DNA of 64,000 nt from Piper betle. Its lineage: Eukaryota > Streptophyta > Magnoliopsida > Piperales > Piperaceae. Position 1 is the stretch's first letter. Each line of letters opens with the position of its first letter. Below are positions 22,789 to 34,099 of the stretch, one piece after another. The stretch covers positions 101,972-165,971 of the forward strand of contig JAURVB010014189.1 in assembly GCA_033002965.1 (NCBI GenBank). Reading direction: 5' to 3'. Under the pieces are notes generated by a model. It worked only from the letters and a program-made list of their open reading frames with translations, did no database searches and was not told where the DNA came from. Position numbers and translations under genes: made by a program.

Positions 22789-25117
22789 ATGAGGCTAGCT
22801 AGTAATTATCTTTGGTATTCGTTTTCTTTGTTGTATATTTTCTTATATAGTACTAACAATTTAGAATATAAAGTCGAAGCATGTGATAATGGTGACAAAC
22901 ACATGAATTGTATGGTAAGTGTCACAGACGTGATTCATGGGCGTGCCGGGAACTAGGGTTTAGGTGTTGTCCCTAGGTGTCCCGCGTCCATGATGGGGGT
23001 AGCGGTGGCTATCCGAGTGGTTGAAACAACATACGGAGGCTAACCCGTGTTGAGTTGCAGGTTGCAAACCGAGGTGCACGAGCTGCTGTGTGATCGAGCA
23101 TGGCGTCGAGTTACAGCAGTGGTGTCGGCACATGGGTCGGTATTTGGTGTACCGAGCATGTGGCCGAGTCCAGGTCAAGAAACCTCAAGTTGTTGCTGAT
23201 CGGTGTTTGGGTCGGCATATCGAGGTTGTGGTGCAACCGTGGACCGAGCAGGCTACCGAGCCGAGTACGCAGCGTAGGGTGCCGAGCATTCGCTAGTACC
23301 GAGCAAAATAGCGGAACTGTGCTGGAAAACTGTACCGAGCACTGTAGCAGGCGAGCGCGGGTCGTGCGCGCTACTGTGCGCGCAAGGAGCGACAGGCGCG
23401 CTGCTGCGCGAGCGCGCGCGCGTGCGCGCGGCGCGCGAGGCGTGCGCGGGCGTGCGCGGGCGCGCGATGGCGCGCGCTGCTGTTCGCGCGAGCGGGCGCG
23501 CGCGGGTGTGCGCGCAGACGCGCGAGCGGGCAGATGCTGGTGGACGCGACAGTGCAGGGGCATGCACGAGCGGTGGTGCTGGTTCAGGGCGATGTTGGTG
23601 GACCATTGCTGGCAGTTGGTCGGTGAGTTGCTGCGGGAGGTTGAGCCATGTCTGGACGGTGCTGGGGTCGAGCCGGCGGGCGCGACGGGAGGACCAGCGG
23701 TGCAGCCAAGGCGGTTTGGGGATAAACATCCATGGACGTTGCTGGGGGTGTATCTTGGTGGAAGATATGATCCATATCCAGACGTGGATGCTGCAACAGA
23801 CTTCTGAAGATAACCACAAGGCCGTTGGGAAGAACCTGGACGTGGTGTGCTGCTAGGTTGCTGGATACGGTGGATATTGCAGATCATTGTGGATGAGGAT
23901 GCAAGGATCCGGTGTTATCTGAAATCAGAAGGGCGTGCATATATATATGCATGGGGTTATGCTGAAAAAGGGGCGTGTGATTCAGGAGGAATCAGGCCAG
24001 ATCCGAAGAGAAGACTCTTGAGTTCAGAGTCGGAACTCAGAGAGGAGGACGCTCGGAGGAGGAGGATCGAGTCTCTGGAGGTCGGTGGATCAGGAGAGAT
24101 CGAGTCCGGAATTGGTTGCTCGAGAGATCTGGAGATCAGGAGATCAGGAGATTGAGGAGAGATCGAAAGATTGAGAGGCCAGATTAAGGAGAGACGTGGG
24201 ACTGAATCAAGAGTGGAATCGAGTCCGGTGAGGAGGAGAGTTCCTGAGATTCCAGTCGTCTTCCTTGAGGAGAAGACAGCGTGGTGCGGCTGGTGAGAAA
24301 GAAGCGTGGAGTTGCTGCAGCCGGTGTTCGTGGTGAGCGCTGGAACTCCATCGGCTTGCTGGAATCCAGGTACGCGTTGTTAGATTGCTGGTGTTGGCAA
24401 TCGGGGATAGAGTTACTCGGGGAGTAATTCTGGTGCGCCATTGTATTTGTGGGTACATTGGGCGAGGCTGTGGGGGCTGTCCACGAGCCGAGCAAGTGCT
24501 TGAGAGGAGAATTCGAGTGCTTGTAAAATCCTTATGATCGGGTGAATGATATAAGGTTGGGAAGTGTTTTCCCGTAATCTGTGGTTTGCTTGTTGGCTGT
24601 CGTTTTAGGCAGGGAACTTCTGTATCCGAGGTCGCGGTCGAGGTTTACAAGGCACGCAGTAGAGTGGACTGGTGCTGAGACGAGCAAGGGCAGACGGCAC
24701 GAACCCAGGGCGTGTTGCTGGCTGGGCGATCGGGCAGTGCTGTGTGGGGTGCTGTTTGACTTCTGGAACAGCCTATCGGCAAGGCGTGTCGGTAGCCAGA
24801 AGTGCTGTGTTGGTGTTTGGTGCGGTGCCAATACACGGGTGATCGAGCGAAGGGTTGAAGGCAGCAACCTCGGGGGTGTTGAGGTTGGCCGAACACGAGT
24901 TTGGTGTTGGCGTGCAGGCTTCCGTAGTCTCTTCAAGACTGCATTCTTGGTGTTAGGCTGGTGTTCTCGGTTCGAGAATACGCCGCGCGGACTGGTTAGG
25001 GCGAAAAATTTTGGTCCTTGAATCAGGCCCGTGACAGTAAGGTACCTTACCCGGCCATATTGGTGGAAACATACATATGTTAAAGTTGCTAGAAAATTTT
25101 ACAAATGGGGAAAATGA
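22789..25117 (+). other. possible small ORF interrupted by the solo LTR
   Basis: An ATG at 22789 opens a frame with a hydrophobic N-terminus (SFSLLYIFLY). It reaches the LTR insertion point and, if the LTR and one GTAAG copy are removed, continues in frame from 25042 to TGA at 25115-25117. The total is about 68 codons. It has no recognised homology and could be chance. Confidence 0.2.
22915..25041 (-). mobile_element. solo LTR (2117 bp) with 5-bp target-site duplication
   Basis: The LTR runs 22920-25036. In minus orientation it begins TGTCACGGGCC and ends CACGTCTGTGACA. The ends form an imperfect inverted repeat of about 20 bp. Perfect GTAAG duplications lie at 22915-22919 and 25037-25041. 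No primer-binding site, polypurine tract or coding sequence lies beside it, so it is a recombined solo LTR. Length and the TGTCACG start suggest Ty3/gypsy. A block at about 23360-23530 is almost pure alternating G and C. Long Arg/Ala-rich open frames across it are composition artefacts. Confidence 0.9.
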
Positions 25118-25937
25118 GTAATTCTTGTCTCAATTGGACCCAAAAAAATTTTTATTTGTCGTTTGAAAAGAAGTTTTCAACCAATAAATCTTAATAGTAG
25201 TTTAGAAATATCAATGATAAGTATTGTCTATAAAAAGCAATTAATTTTAACTATGATCTTCTCTAACTATAAAAAAAGTTGTGAATGACATCATCTAGCG
25301 ACGCCATAGCGCCGAGTAAATTAGTGGAAAATATTATGATGCCGGGCTTGCCTAAATAAAATTTGCAATAATATTTAAGGGTGTAGGTCTCTATTATGAG
25401 TCAATAAAAAATATATTGTATTTGAAAAAAAAGGTCTCAAAAAATCCAACCAAATATAGACACGTCAAGGAAAAAATTAATGTTTTGTTTAAATGTTTAA
25501 TTTTTATGTTATAAAAAATTATAGAAAATATAATATATTTTCCTCTAAAAATAAAATAATTATTACCAAAATTTAGTTCTTAAAAAGGCGTATTTAGTTG
25601 ACAAATGAATAGATTCCAATGGAAGAGACACTTTGTTTATAATATTACTTGTCATATAATTTTTTCTCCAAATAGAAAACAATAAATTCCATATTTATGC
25701 AGAAACCAATATTTTACTCCTTCTTTTGGCTAAAAAAAGTGTTGTCGAGAAAAATTAAGATAGCAAATGTGAATTCTGGTACCAATTTCGGAGAAGTACC
25801 GACCAAATCTCTGACTTTCTCGTTTCGCGGGCCCCACAAAACAAGGCCCTGAATGACCGAAAAAAGCCTCACACGCGGTACAAAACCCTCCAAACTCTCA
25901 ACCCTTTTACGTAATTTCACATCCCATCCCGAACGAT
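25042..25937. other. AT-rich intergenic, no gene
   Basis: AT-rich sequence with no recognised coding, RNA or repeat signal apart from the possible small-ORF tail at 25042-25117. Confidence 0.4.
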
Positions 25938-27954
25938 AAATTTTTAACTGTTGATGGGAAGGTCGTCAAGGCGCAGATTTGGGACACTGCTGGGCAGGAA
26001 AGGTTGTTTTTTTGACACAGTTTTTTGGGTGTTTTTTATTTTAAAATTTTTTTATAATTGTAATGTCATATTGATTATGTGTTTTGGTTATGGCAAATCA
26101 GGTGTTTGTGAAAACTACTGAGTGGTGTAAAGTTGTTTTTGGAGGTTGGTTTGCTAAATTTGGTTAGTTGTGTCGGAGATGGCCATAATGAGCCAAAAAA
26201 AATGATTATTTTGGAGTACCCCTATATGTTGTTAGTGATCTGCATTATGTGTCTTAGGTTATTGCAAAATAGGTATTTCTGACAATTTCAGATTTTGGCT
26301 TGAGTGGTTGTATGGGTGTTGTGAACTGTGAAGTTTATTTGTGGTGGATTGGTATACTAAATTTGGCTAGGTGTGTCAGAGATGGCCGTATTAATCTAAA
26401 AGATGCTAACGGTGGGGACTAATTTTTGCCCTGATGTGTTTGGGATATGTATTAGGTGTTACCGCTATTCCATATTAGGTGTTTGTGACAATTTCTGAAT
26501 TGGCTGGAGTGCTCGTAAGAGTGGGATGAACTTTGTTTAATGCGGATTGGTTTGCTAAAGTTGGTTAGATGTGTCAGAGAGAGCCAAACCCAAAAGCAAT
26601 CAATTTTGTTTGGGCTGATTCTTTCCCCAGATCTGAGTTGTGATCTCTTTACCTTTATGTGTTATAACAGCGGTTGCTTAAATTGGGCAGTGGCTTTTAT
26701 TCAATATTGTGATGTGATTGGGGTTTGATCCATTTAAGACTTTAAGTGATCTCGGGCGTACAATTTTCTATGTCTGTCATTCTTTATGTCATCGTGCAAT
26801 TTTTTGTTTTTTTGTTTTTTTATGTTTTTTTTGTGATGATGTGAACTTGTGATGCAGGAGCATATTTGGAAGCTTTTTATTTGAGTCTAATTTATTTTGA
26901 GAAGAGTTTTATTTCAAAATGATTTTTTTTCATTTGTATTTACTGTATGTGGTCAAGTTATAACCTCCTTAAAAGGGTTTATGATGTTTTTGTTGGACAT
27001 ATTTATTCTATTTTTAAACATGTTAGTAGCTTGTGTCTGGATGGTTGTTTGATGGCAGCGGAAGTTTATTCGCTTCATTGGATCCACTAAAATGTTAAGG
27101 AGGTTGACTGGAAAATACGAATTACGTTGTGTCGTTTCACTTGTGGATAGGAAAATTTTGTGTTGTACTTCCAGAAGAGATCTTGAATTGTTAGGCGTGT
27201 AACTTTCTAATTTCATAAACACCACACTACAAGGTAGTGGCATACTATAGTTTTCAAAGTAGTAAAATGCATGATATTGTGAGTTTCTAATGGGTTGTGC
27301 AAACTTATGGCAAAATAGCAATCAGAAATATAAAAAATGATGTTCAATATTATACAAAGTTTTTCTCCCAATTTTTACATTCTACTTCCTTACCTTCATG
27401 TTTCCCTTGTCCTTGATCGACCAGTTCAACAAATATGCTCTTTTATTGAACAAGATTGAAATGGAGTTTTACTTCTGCTGTGATGTTTCTTACACCGAAT
27501 CAAACATCAGCATTGCAGGTACCGTGCCATTACTAGTGCATACTATCGGGAGCGGTTGGTGCACTACTTGTCTACTATGTCACTCGCCGATCCACCTTTG
27601 AAAATGTGGAAAGGTGGTTGAAGGGAACTGAGGGATCACACAGACCCCAACATTGTCGTTATGCTCATTGGAAACAAATCTGATCTCTGCCATGTAGTGG
27701 CTGTTTCTACTGAGGACGGAACATCATTTGCTGAGAAAGAATCATTATATTTCATGGAAACATCTGCATTAGAAGCTACTAATGTAGATAATGCTTTTGC
27801 TTAAGTGTTGACACAAATTTGTCGTATTGTGACTAAGAAGGCTGTGGAAGCTGGGGACGAGGGAGCAACTGCTGCTTTGCATAGTAAAGGGGAGAAAATA
27901 AACGTCAAGAATAATGTGTCAGCAGTCAAGAGAGTTGGGTGCTGCTCAAGTTGA
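25938..27954 (+). pseudogene. RabA/Rab11-type small GTPase pseudogene
   Basis: Exon 1 (25938-26002) keeps only TVDGKVVKAQIWDTAGQE, the switch II/G3 region. The P-loop and effector loop are absent. The intron, 26003-27518, keeps GT-AG and the phase-2 position typical of RabA genes, so this is not a processed copy. Exon 2 (27519-27954) encodes [26 protein letters not shown] (G4), METSALEA (G5) and a C-terminus GCCSS with the prenylated cysteines. Lesions are a one-base loss near 27552, a compensating extra G near 27618, and TAA in place of a conserved Glu near 27802. Functional relatives direct trafficking at the trans-Golgi and recycling endosomes. This copy cannot bind nucleotide. Confidence 0.92.
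26101..26590 (+). repeat. three diverged tandem repeats inside the Rab pseudogene intron
   Basis: Units starting at 26101, 26272 and 26478 share GGTGTTTGTGAcAATTtCTGA, TGGATTGGTtTgCTAAA and TGTGTCAGAGATGGCC-like phrases. Each is preceded by a TATGTGTT..GGTTAT-like segment. Spacings are 171 and 206 bp. Divergence is substantial, so the duplication is old. Confidence 0.65.
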
Positions 27955-28463
27955 GATTTAAGCTGGTATTAGGTTAGGAAATGTGCTTGCGGCTGCTCTT
28001 TTTTATATCCATAATCATTGAAGGATACTAGCTTTACTGTCTGTTGCCAAGCTACAGAAAAAAACGAGATGCCGCATGTATGATTTATTGCGTAGAACAA
28101 TTCAGTTGATTCATTTTCAGATAGGATTAAGGTGTGATATGTTGACGAAATTGTAATTAGAATCAGCAATTGCCACTGGGTTCTACTCTGTATTGCTTTC
28201 ATGGGAAAACGAATCGTCACCTTTGTCCATAAGGGAACAGAGGCGGAAAAGTAAGGCTCTCTTGGTCGCATGGCATTGTTTGATGTCTGCTGCCCGTGAT
28301 GCAAAATATCACAATTGAAATTTACCAACCCTTACAAGAAGATTTATCACCATTGACGTTGGGGCGTCTTTTTGTAGAGTCAACCATGTAAGCACCATGT
28401 TACGTTCTTTCATCGTTTTCAGAGCTGTCTTTGTTCATCCTTATTGATGGGCAGTTCAGTAGG
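27955..28463. other. 3' flank of the Rab relic
   Basis: No recognised gene. Probable decayed 3' untranslated sequence followed by the edge of kinase fragment 3. Confidence 0.35.
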
Positions 28464-28830
28464 TCATTTAATCGACCTGTTTTTCTTTTCATGTAAATCT
28501 GTGACATTTGCATCTTCTTCTGGCTGAGAAAAATTCAGCACTTTGCGCCACTTACAATTTCCGCTAAAAAATTTTGAAACTGTAGACATCAGCCTTCTCA
28601 GTGATCTTTCTTTCCACCATTCAGGAGCCAGGGATCCAAGCGTTCCTTCCGCCGAAGACATCCCGAAATCTGAAACTTTGGCATCAAATTTATAATCCAC
28701 AAGATTGTTCTCAGGTTTGACATTCAGATGTATTATTTCTCGTTTTACATCCTCAATGTAGGTATTCTATAGACCTTTCGCTCTGCGAAGGATAATTTAT
28801 TCCCAAATTTGCCGGTTTAGTTAAGATCGT
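28464..28830 (-). pseudogene. receptor-like kinase fragment 3
   Basis: Minus-strand translation gives a decayed catalytic loop (EIIHLNVKPENN, where Asp of HLDVKPEN reads as Asn), then YKFDAKVSDFG, EGTLGSLAPEW and NFSQPEEDA. This covers subdomains VIb to IX of the same kinase family as the copies at 13-18 kb, but on the opposite strand. Part of the activation segment after DFG is missing and the frame breaks after subdomain VIII. The catalytic Asp is lost, so it is a dead fragment. Confidence 0.85.
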
Positions 28831-29033
28831 CGGGCTAAAAGCTCATTTAATCTCGTCTTTATATGTGAATTTGGTCGCGATATTGTCCGGTATACTTTTC
28901 CATTATGTTCATTAGCGTCGCTTTGGGAGAATGAAGAGAATCCTTTGTAGTTGAAGCCAATGAGGAGAAACACATGTAAACCAGAACTTTTTTCAGTTAA
29001 AAGAAAGCAGTACCAGCTAAACAAGATGCCAGG

Positions 29034-29036
<3 letters not shown>

Positions 29037-29094
<58 letters not shown>

Positions 29095-29106
29095 TATATA
29101 TATATA
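29037..29106. repeat. (TA)n microsatellite
   Basis: About 70 bp of TA dinucleotide repeat with one phase break near 29088. Confidence 0.95.
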
Positions 29107-29260
29107 CATATATAAACTAAACAAGATGTTAAAAAAAGCCCTAAAAACTCCTTTCAAAACACTAAGAACTTGAAAGAAATGAAAACAAGCATATTCTAAT
29201 AAACATTTCTATGATGAATAAACAAGTACCTCTCTATTCGTACGCACTGGAGAAGAAAGA

Positions 29261-29331
29261 GGCATTCCAAAAATTGAATTCGGGACCTCTTGCACCCTGA
29301 GCGAGAATTAATCAACTTAGACTAATTGCCC
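29261..29331 (-). pseudogene. tRNA-Pro (AGG-like) pseudogene
   Basis: Minus strand begins GGGCAATTAGTCTAAG and has an anticodon arm TTCTCGCTCAGGGTGCAAGA (AGG anticodon). It ends GGAATGCC, matching the plant tRNA-Pro layout along its length. The D arm has an extra base and the T arm (CCCGAATTCAATTTTTGG) no longer has the canonical paired GTTCRA loop, so it is a relic. Confidence 0.7.
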
Positions 29332-29818
29332 TGTTCATATTGTTGTTTACCTTCTATCCACCTATGTTTTTTTCCCATGAAGTCCATAATATACAGATCT
29401 TATTGTAAGGGACTAATTAACTTGGGTTGTGATTCTGCTCCTGCATTCCCTTTCTAAATTCGTTTCTTGTTTGTCATTAGAAGGCACACCTCTTGCAAGC
29501 TATATAATTCACACGGGGAGAAATTTTTCTAATCAATAGTTCTGAGACTTGGCTATGCCAATGACACTTCTTTATTCAAAATTGATCAGCTGCAGTTATT
29601 TTGTTCTGACAACGTTTGCTAATAATCAATCAAGGTGAAGACATTTGAAGATCTAGTTTTATTGAATTATTAAAGGGATGTGACTGTTATTATAATGTAA
29701 ATAATCAGGTAAAATTCAGACCATATCTACTTTCCTCATCTGTTCATGTTTATGCTCTGAGCTTTTGACCAACAATAATTCATTTTATCACAAATAAAAT
29801 TAAAAATTATAAGGTAAA

Positions 29819-29864
29819 GGGGAATTCCGAGAATCGAGCTCGGCACCTCTCGCACCCAAAGCGA
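29819..29864 (-). pseudogene. tRNA-Pro (TGG) 3'-half relic
   Basis: Minus strand TCGCTTTGGGTGCGAGAGGT, followed by a T arm GCCGAGCTCGATTCTCGG and GAATTCCCC, matches the anticodon arm to acceptor of plant tRNA-Pro(TGG). The 5' half is unrecognisable. A tRNA-derived retroelement tail is another possibility. Confidence 0.6.
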
Positions 29865-32195
29865 CTCCGTTTTAACTGTCAATTTATTATATCCTTAATC
29901 TAATATAATCATCAAACTCTTAACCTTCACATTAGTCGAGATTTTCTGCTAACTTCCTTTCTGCTCAACTTCAATATCAGCTGTAATGTTCAATGGATAT
30001 AATTTCAATCCCACTTGATCATGAAGCTATCATTGATCAGATATTCACCGGAGCGTCCTACTCTTCGACTACCTTATTTTAACCGACATATGGTTCTAAT
30101 ACAACGTGTTGTCAGGTTCTCCCATTCCTTTTCATGTTCTTCTTAGGATAGAATTATTGTTTAATTAAGTGCACTTTTTAAGTGATATTGAACAAACACT
30201 GATGATCTCTTCTTAGGCTACTTAAGAATATTATCTTGATGGTGGTATTTAGAAGACTGTGCGTAGACTTTGGTTAGAAAACATAATTTTTTGCTGAGTG
30301 CTTTTGCATGCATGTAATTTTTAAAGTTTGTCTTAATGGAGTCGACCCATCTCTCTTTAGCTCCACCGAGCTTAGCCAGCTTGGTGCCAGTACCAGAAAG
30401 AATCACATCCATTCATTAACATTCACATAAGTATATATCTAGGCGGTTTAATTACGAATTGTTATATACAGGAGCAAACTCATTCTTGCGACAGCTAGCA
30501 AGCTAATTAAGAAGTCAATAATATCAATGCAATACAGGACTTAGTACAACATGGTCAAGCAAGATTTCACGACTCCTAATTATAGGTTAAAAGCCAAGTA
30601 TGTATATATACATGCACTACTAAACTGCTCACTGCTCACCTAAATTCATCAATCAAAATGCATCTTCCATTGGATCACAAGAAGCAAAACATTGCCAGCA
30701 GCACAGTCATGACAAATAAATCAAACACCAAGGCATGAAATATCTATGGAAGTAACACGAGAAGATGAATGGCAGGGCAAATCTCCTTTGGCAGGATAGT
30801 TAACCGTCTATATTATATACAACACCACAAATTGCTCAGCAAATGTGTCATTGCTGCACTATTTGGCCTGCCAATAGAGATCTGCCCTGTGATTCACTTC
30901 TCTTCCCTTGACGACCAGTGACCCAACAGGAAACTCTTTATAGCTCGACCATTATACCGCATATGCTGAACTTGAGCATAGCATATCCGGCGAAGATCAC
31001 TGCTTTTATGGCGAACTTTTCTTTACCATCCACCACATCTCAATCTGCTGCAAAAGCTGTGTCATCACTTTCACCAGAGGCCAATGACCATATCCAGCTC
31101 GAACGAGAAAGATGCTCTCAAATGGTAGATGCCATTTTCTAGTGGTAGATGCCTTGCATACTTGTCATGGTTAACCTTAAATATCTTTAAGAACGTACAA
31201 TATGTGCTTTTCATGATCTGGCTAATGAATTGATCTTATAACTTTCTAGAGGGAAACGATTAGCAAAGACACTATGGCTAATATTGAAGCTCGCGAAGAT
31301 TTGTCGAGCTTGGAGAAAATGAGAGAGAGATTGTAATTGCCTCGATGGCCAAGGGTAGATTAGCCAGCCAATTTTAATGCAAAAACGGTTTAAAGAATGT
31401 TGTCCTTTCAGGCGCCCAAGAGCTAGGGAGAACCATCAAATGGTCAGGCCGGCGCCCCCAGGTCGCATGTGCTGCCCAAAAATTTACTTGATCCACATCC
31501 ATGAAAAGCCGGTTCTTGAAATCTGATGTTATCATGATGATTAGACCCTTGCTTTCACTTCCTCCGGGTGTTTTATGCTTCGGATTGCTATTGATCGTTA
31601 GTATTTTATACTATGAATATACCCCTTTTTAGCGATAATTACCAAGCAAACATGTGGTTTAGACAGTTATATACGCCATTTGCGGTCAAGAACGCCATTC
31701 ACATATTTGTATAGTTCATATTTCAGCTGTACCAGTTCATGCCGATGTTCGTATTCGCCACAATAAATGAATTACATAATTACAAGGAAAAGTCTCAACC
31801 GAGTATTTGCTCATTGTTTACAACCATAGAAAAAACAATTGTGGAGCTACCACGGCTTTTTTTAAGCTTTGTGTGCATGTATGTGGATGACCGACAAATT
31901 ATGTAGGAGTGCCAAATTAAGTGCGATAAGATGTATTGAAATCACATTCTCTTGACACATTTGTAAGTTGTCATAAAACGATAATTCATGGATTCACAAT
32001 CTCAAAGATCAAATTTAGATGATACACCGAGGACATTTTTATTCCACACCACTGAAAACAAAGTACAAACTCGTCGGAGGAAAATAACGCTTCAAAACCA
32101 ACTCCCACTGCAACTTACGACTATTTGTACCGAACTGTTCTTCTAATAGCTTAATTAACCCCTTGCGCTCCCGCACGCGCACATATATATATATA
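29865..32195. other. intergenic, no recognised gene
   Basis: Mixed-composition sequence. A 74-codon frame at 30918-31142 and nearby less AT-rich sequence (30900-31450) show no known motif and no supporting splice structure. Nothing else was seen. Confidence 0.35.
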
Positions 32196-33663
32196 TTACC
32201 ATGGACGAACTCGCATTTTAATAGGGTTGGTGACCATGGCCGCCGTTTCATTCTTAAGCATGTCATAGGTGAAGGCTCCAAGAACAACCCGTGAAGCACA
32301 AGAAGTTTCATCTGCAAGAACTGGGCATGGTATGATAGATTCTACTTCCTTGTCCACGCACATGTAAACCTTGTACACAATGGATTCTTCCCATGCATTC
32401 TTGCTACATTCAATTGCAGCATTTGCACCAATTCCTGAAGTTACAACTTTCTTCAAATCAGAGAAGCTATAGTCTGCATAGTCTGTGGAGATGATACCTA
32501 CAAAATTTGTCAAGTTATTGAATAAGTGCAGTGAAATTTGTCAACAAGTTAGAAATACATACAAGGACTTCTACTTGTACTATGGAAAGATTGAAAACTT
32601 ACCATTTTTCTCAAGTAGGGAAAGGAGATCAATCTTAGATCTAAGAGCCAAGGCCTTCTTGAAGTAGTCTTTCTGGCTAAGACCTGTGCAGACACCATAG
32701 GTGTTCCACAAGTTCTCCCATAGTAGCTTTCCCTCGCTGCTGGGGCATTTTATGTTGGACCAGTACTTTGTTAAGTCTTCTTCAATGTCTGATATCTGCA
32801 ATACATGAGGTCATGTAAATTTCTAAATTAGTCCTATGTTAGCCAGCTAGCAAACCATTTCATCGTGTAAATATTGTTGTACTCGGGGCTTGTTAAAACC
32901 TGGCCAAGACAGAAGGGTCTCTGGTTGCAGTTGGTGAGTGGAGTGGCATCCTTGGAGTAAGGAAAGAGGCCCTCAACAAAGAAGTCAAGCTCGGGCTGGC
33001 CATTCTTGGGTAGGCAGCAACCTGCACTGCTCTTCTTGCAGAATGATCCCGGCCACTGTTTGTCATTTTCAAGAGAGAAAAAAAATTCAAGACTCCAATT
33101 CATTTGAAATTTACTAAATAGTTGCAATAACTATATCTAACAAGCCATAGATTGAGTATAGAAGTAATTTCAATACAAGTGTTAGGTAGGCCATTATGTG
33201 GAATAATGTTTTGACTTCGGAAACTACCGATCATCACGGTCACAATTATTATTTATTAACAGATCGACGTCTCCTCTAATATAAGAAGATCAGCCGCCAA
33301 CCTACGCTGTCAACCCTAAAAAATAGAACAGTTGACTGCATCTATGACTATGCACCCTAACTACTTCCGCTAGACTTCGATGAGTCGACTTACGAGAAAG
33401 GAAAATATATTAATTAATCCCCTTTGAACTGGGAGTCAAGACGACGAATACTATCGGGTATGTATTACAAAGCATTGAATTTAGTAGTAGAGTACTGATA
33501 TATACGCAGCTCCTAAACTTATGGCGGCCATATTATACATGTATGTATAGTAGCATACCATTAGTACAAAAGAGTGAAAACCGAGATCATCACTAGCCAT
33601 AGAAAGGAAGGCGTGGAAGGATAGGAGAAAGAGAAGAAGAAGAGCAGAAGAAACAGCAGCCAT
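32196..33663 (-). CDS. RNase T2 family protein lacking both catalytic histidines (RSH1-like)
   Basis: Exons on the minus strand: 33663-33559, 33055-32900, 32795-32603, 32497-32196, with all junctions GT-AG and in phase; 251 residues. A hydrophobic signal peptide (SSALLLLFLLSFHAFLSMA) indicates secretion. Family landmarks are present: WPGSFC, AGCCLP, and the conserved Cys pattern. The two active-site blocks are altered. CAS I, normally FxIHGLWP, reads FFVEGLFPYS. CAS II, normally WxxEWxKHGTC, reads WENLWNTYGVC. Both catalytic His are replaced (Glu and Tyr), so RNA cleavage is not expected. Plant relatives without these histidines are known (barley rsh1, some rice RNS genes) and are often light- or stress-regulated. 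The frame is clean over four exons, so the protein is probably made and kept for another role, such as binding. Confidence 0.9.
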
Positions 33664-33735
33664 TTTCTTTACTAGTAGTTGTGGAACAATGGGAAAGAAT
33701 GTTTTATGGTGAAAGAAAGGCGGCGAAGGGAGAGA

Positions 33736-33743
33736 TATTTATA
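33736..33743 (-). promoter_or_regulatory. TATA box of the RNase T2-like gene
   Basis: TATAAATA on the minus strand, 73 bp upstream of the ATG at 33663. The spacing fits a short leader. Confidence 0.6.
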
Positions 33744-33914
33744 GATCACTGGCGCTTGATCAGTGGATGAGTACGTAGTCATCAGCTCATTTTTTTCTTA
33801 TATATAAATTCCACCCGAAGCTCGTGGGATTAAGATGTATTGTCACGTGGGAAAATATTTATTTATTATGGTCTCCACGTTAACAACTTATCCCATAACA
33901 TTAAAACAGACACT

Positions 33915-34036
33915 ACTAGTCAACCTGCAAGTTGGTTCCCAGACTTGAATGCTAAACTAGTCAACCTGCAAGTTGATTTGCCAGACTTGAATGCTATACT
34001 AGTCAACCTGCAAGTTGATTTGCCAGACTTGAATGC
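33915..34036. repeat. three tandem copies of a 41-42 bp repeat
   Basis: Units start with ACTAGTCAACCTGCAAGTTG at 33915, 33956 and 33998 and end near GACTTGAATGC. Copies 2 and 3 are nearly identical; copy 1 differs in the middle. Confidence 0.9.
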
Positions 34037-34099
34037 CTCCGTGTACTTCATTTTTACGTCTCACGCTCCAGGGTTGGAGTTTGTTTGGGAGCATTTGGT

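Noticed and set aside
23090..23890. Long overlapping Arg/Ala-rich open frames on both strands, up to 258 codons
   Set aside because: They lie inside the solo LTR over an extreme GC-rich low-complexity block; stop codons are simply rare there and no domain is seen.
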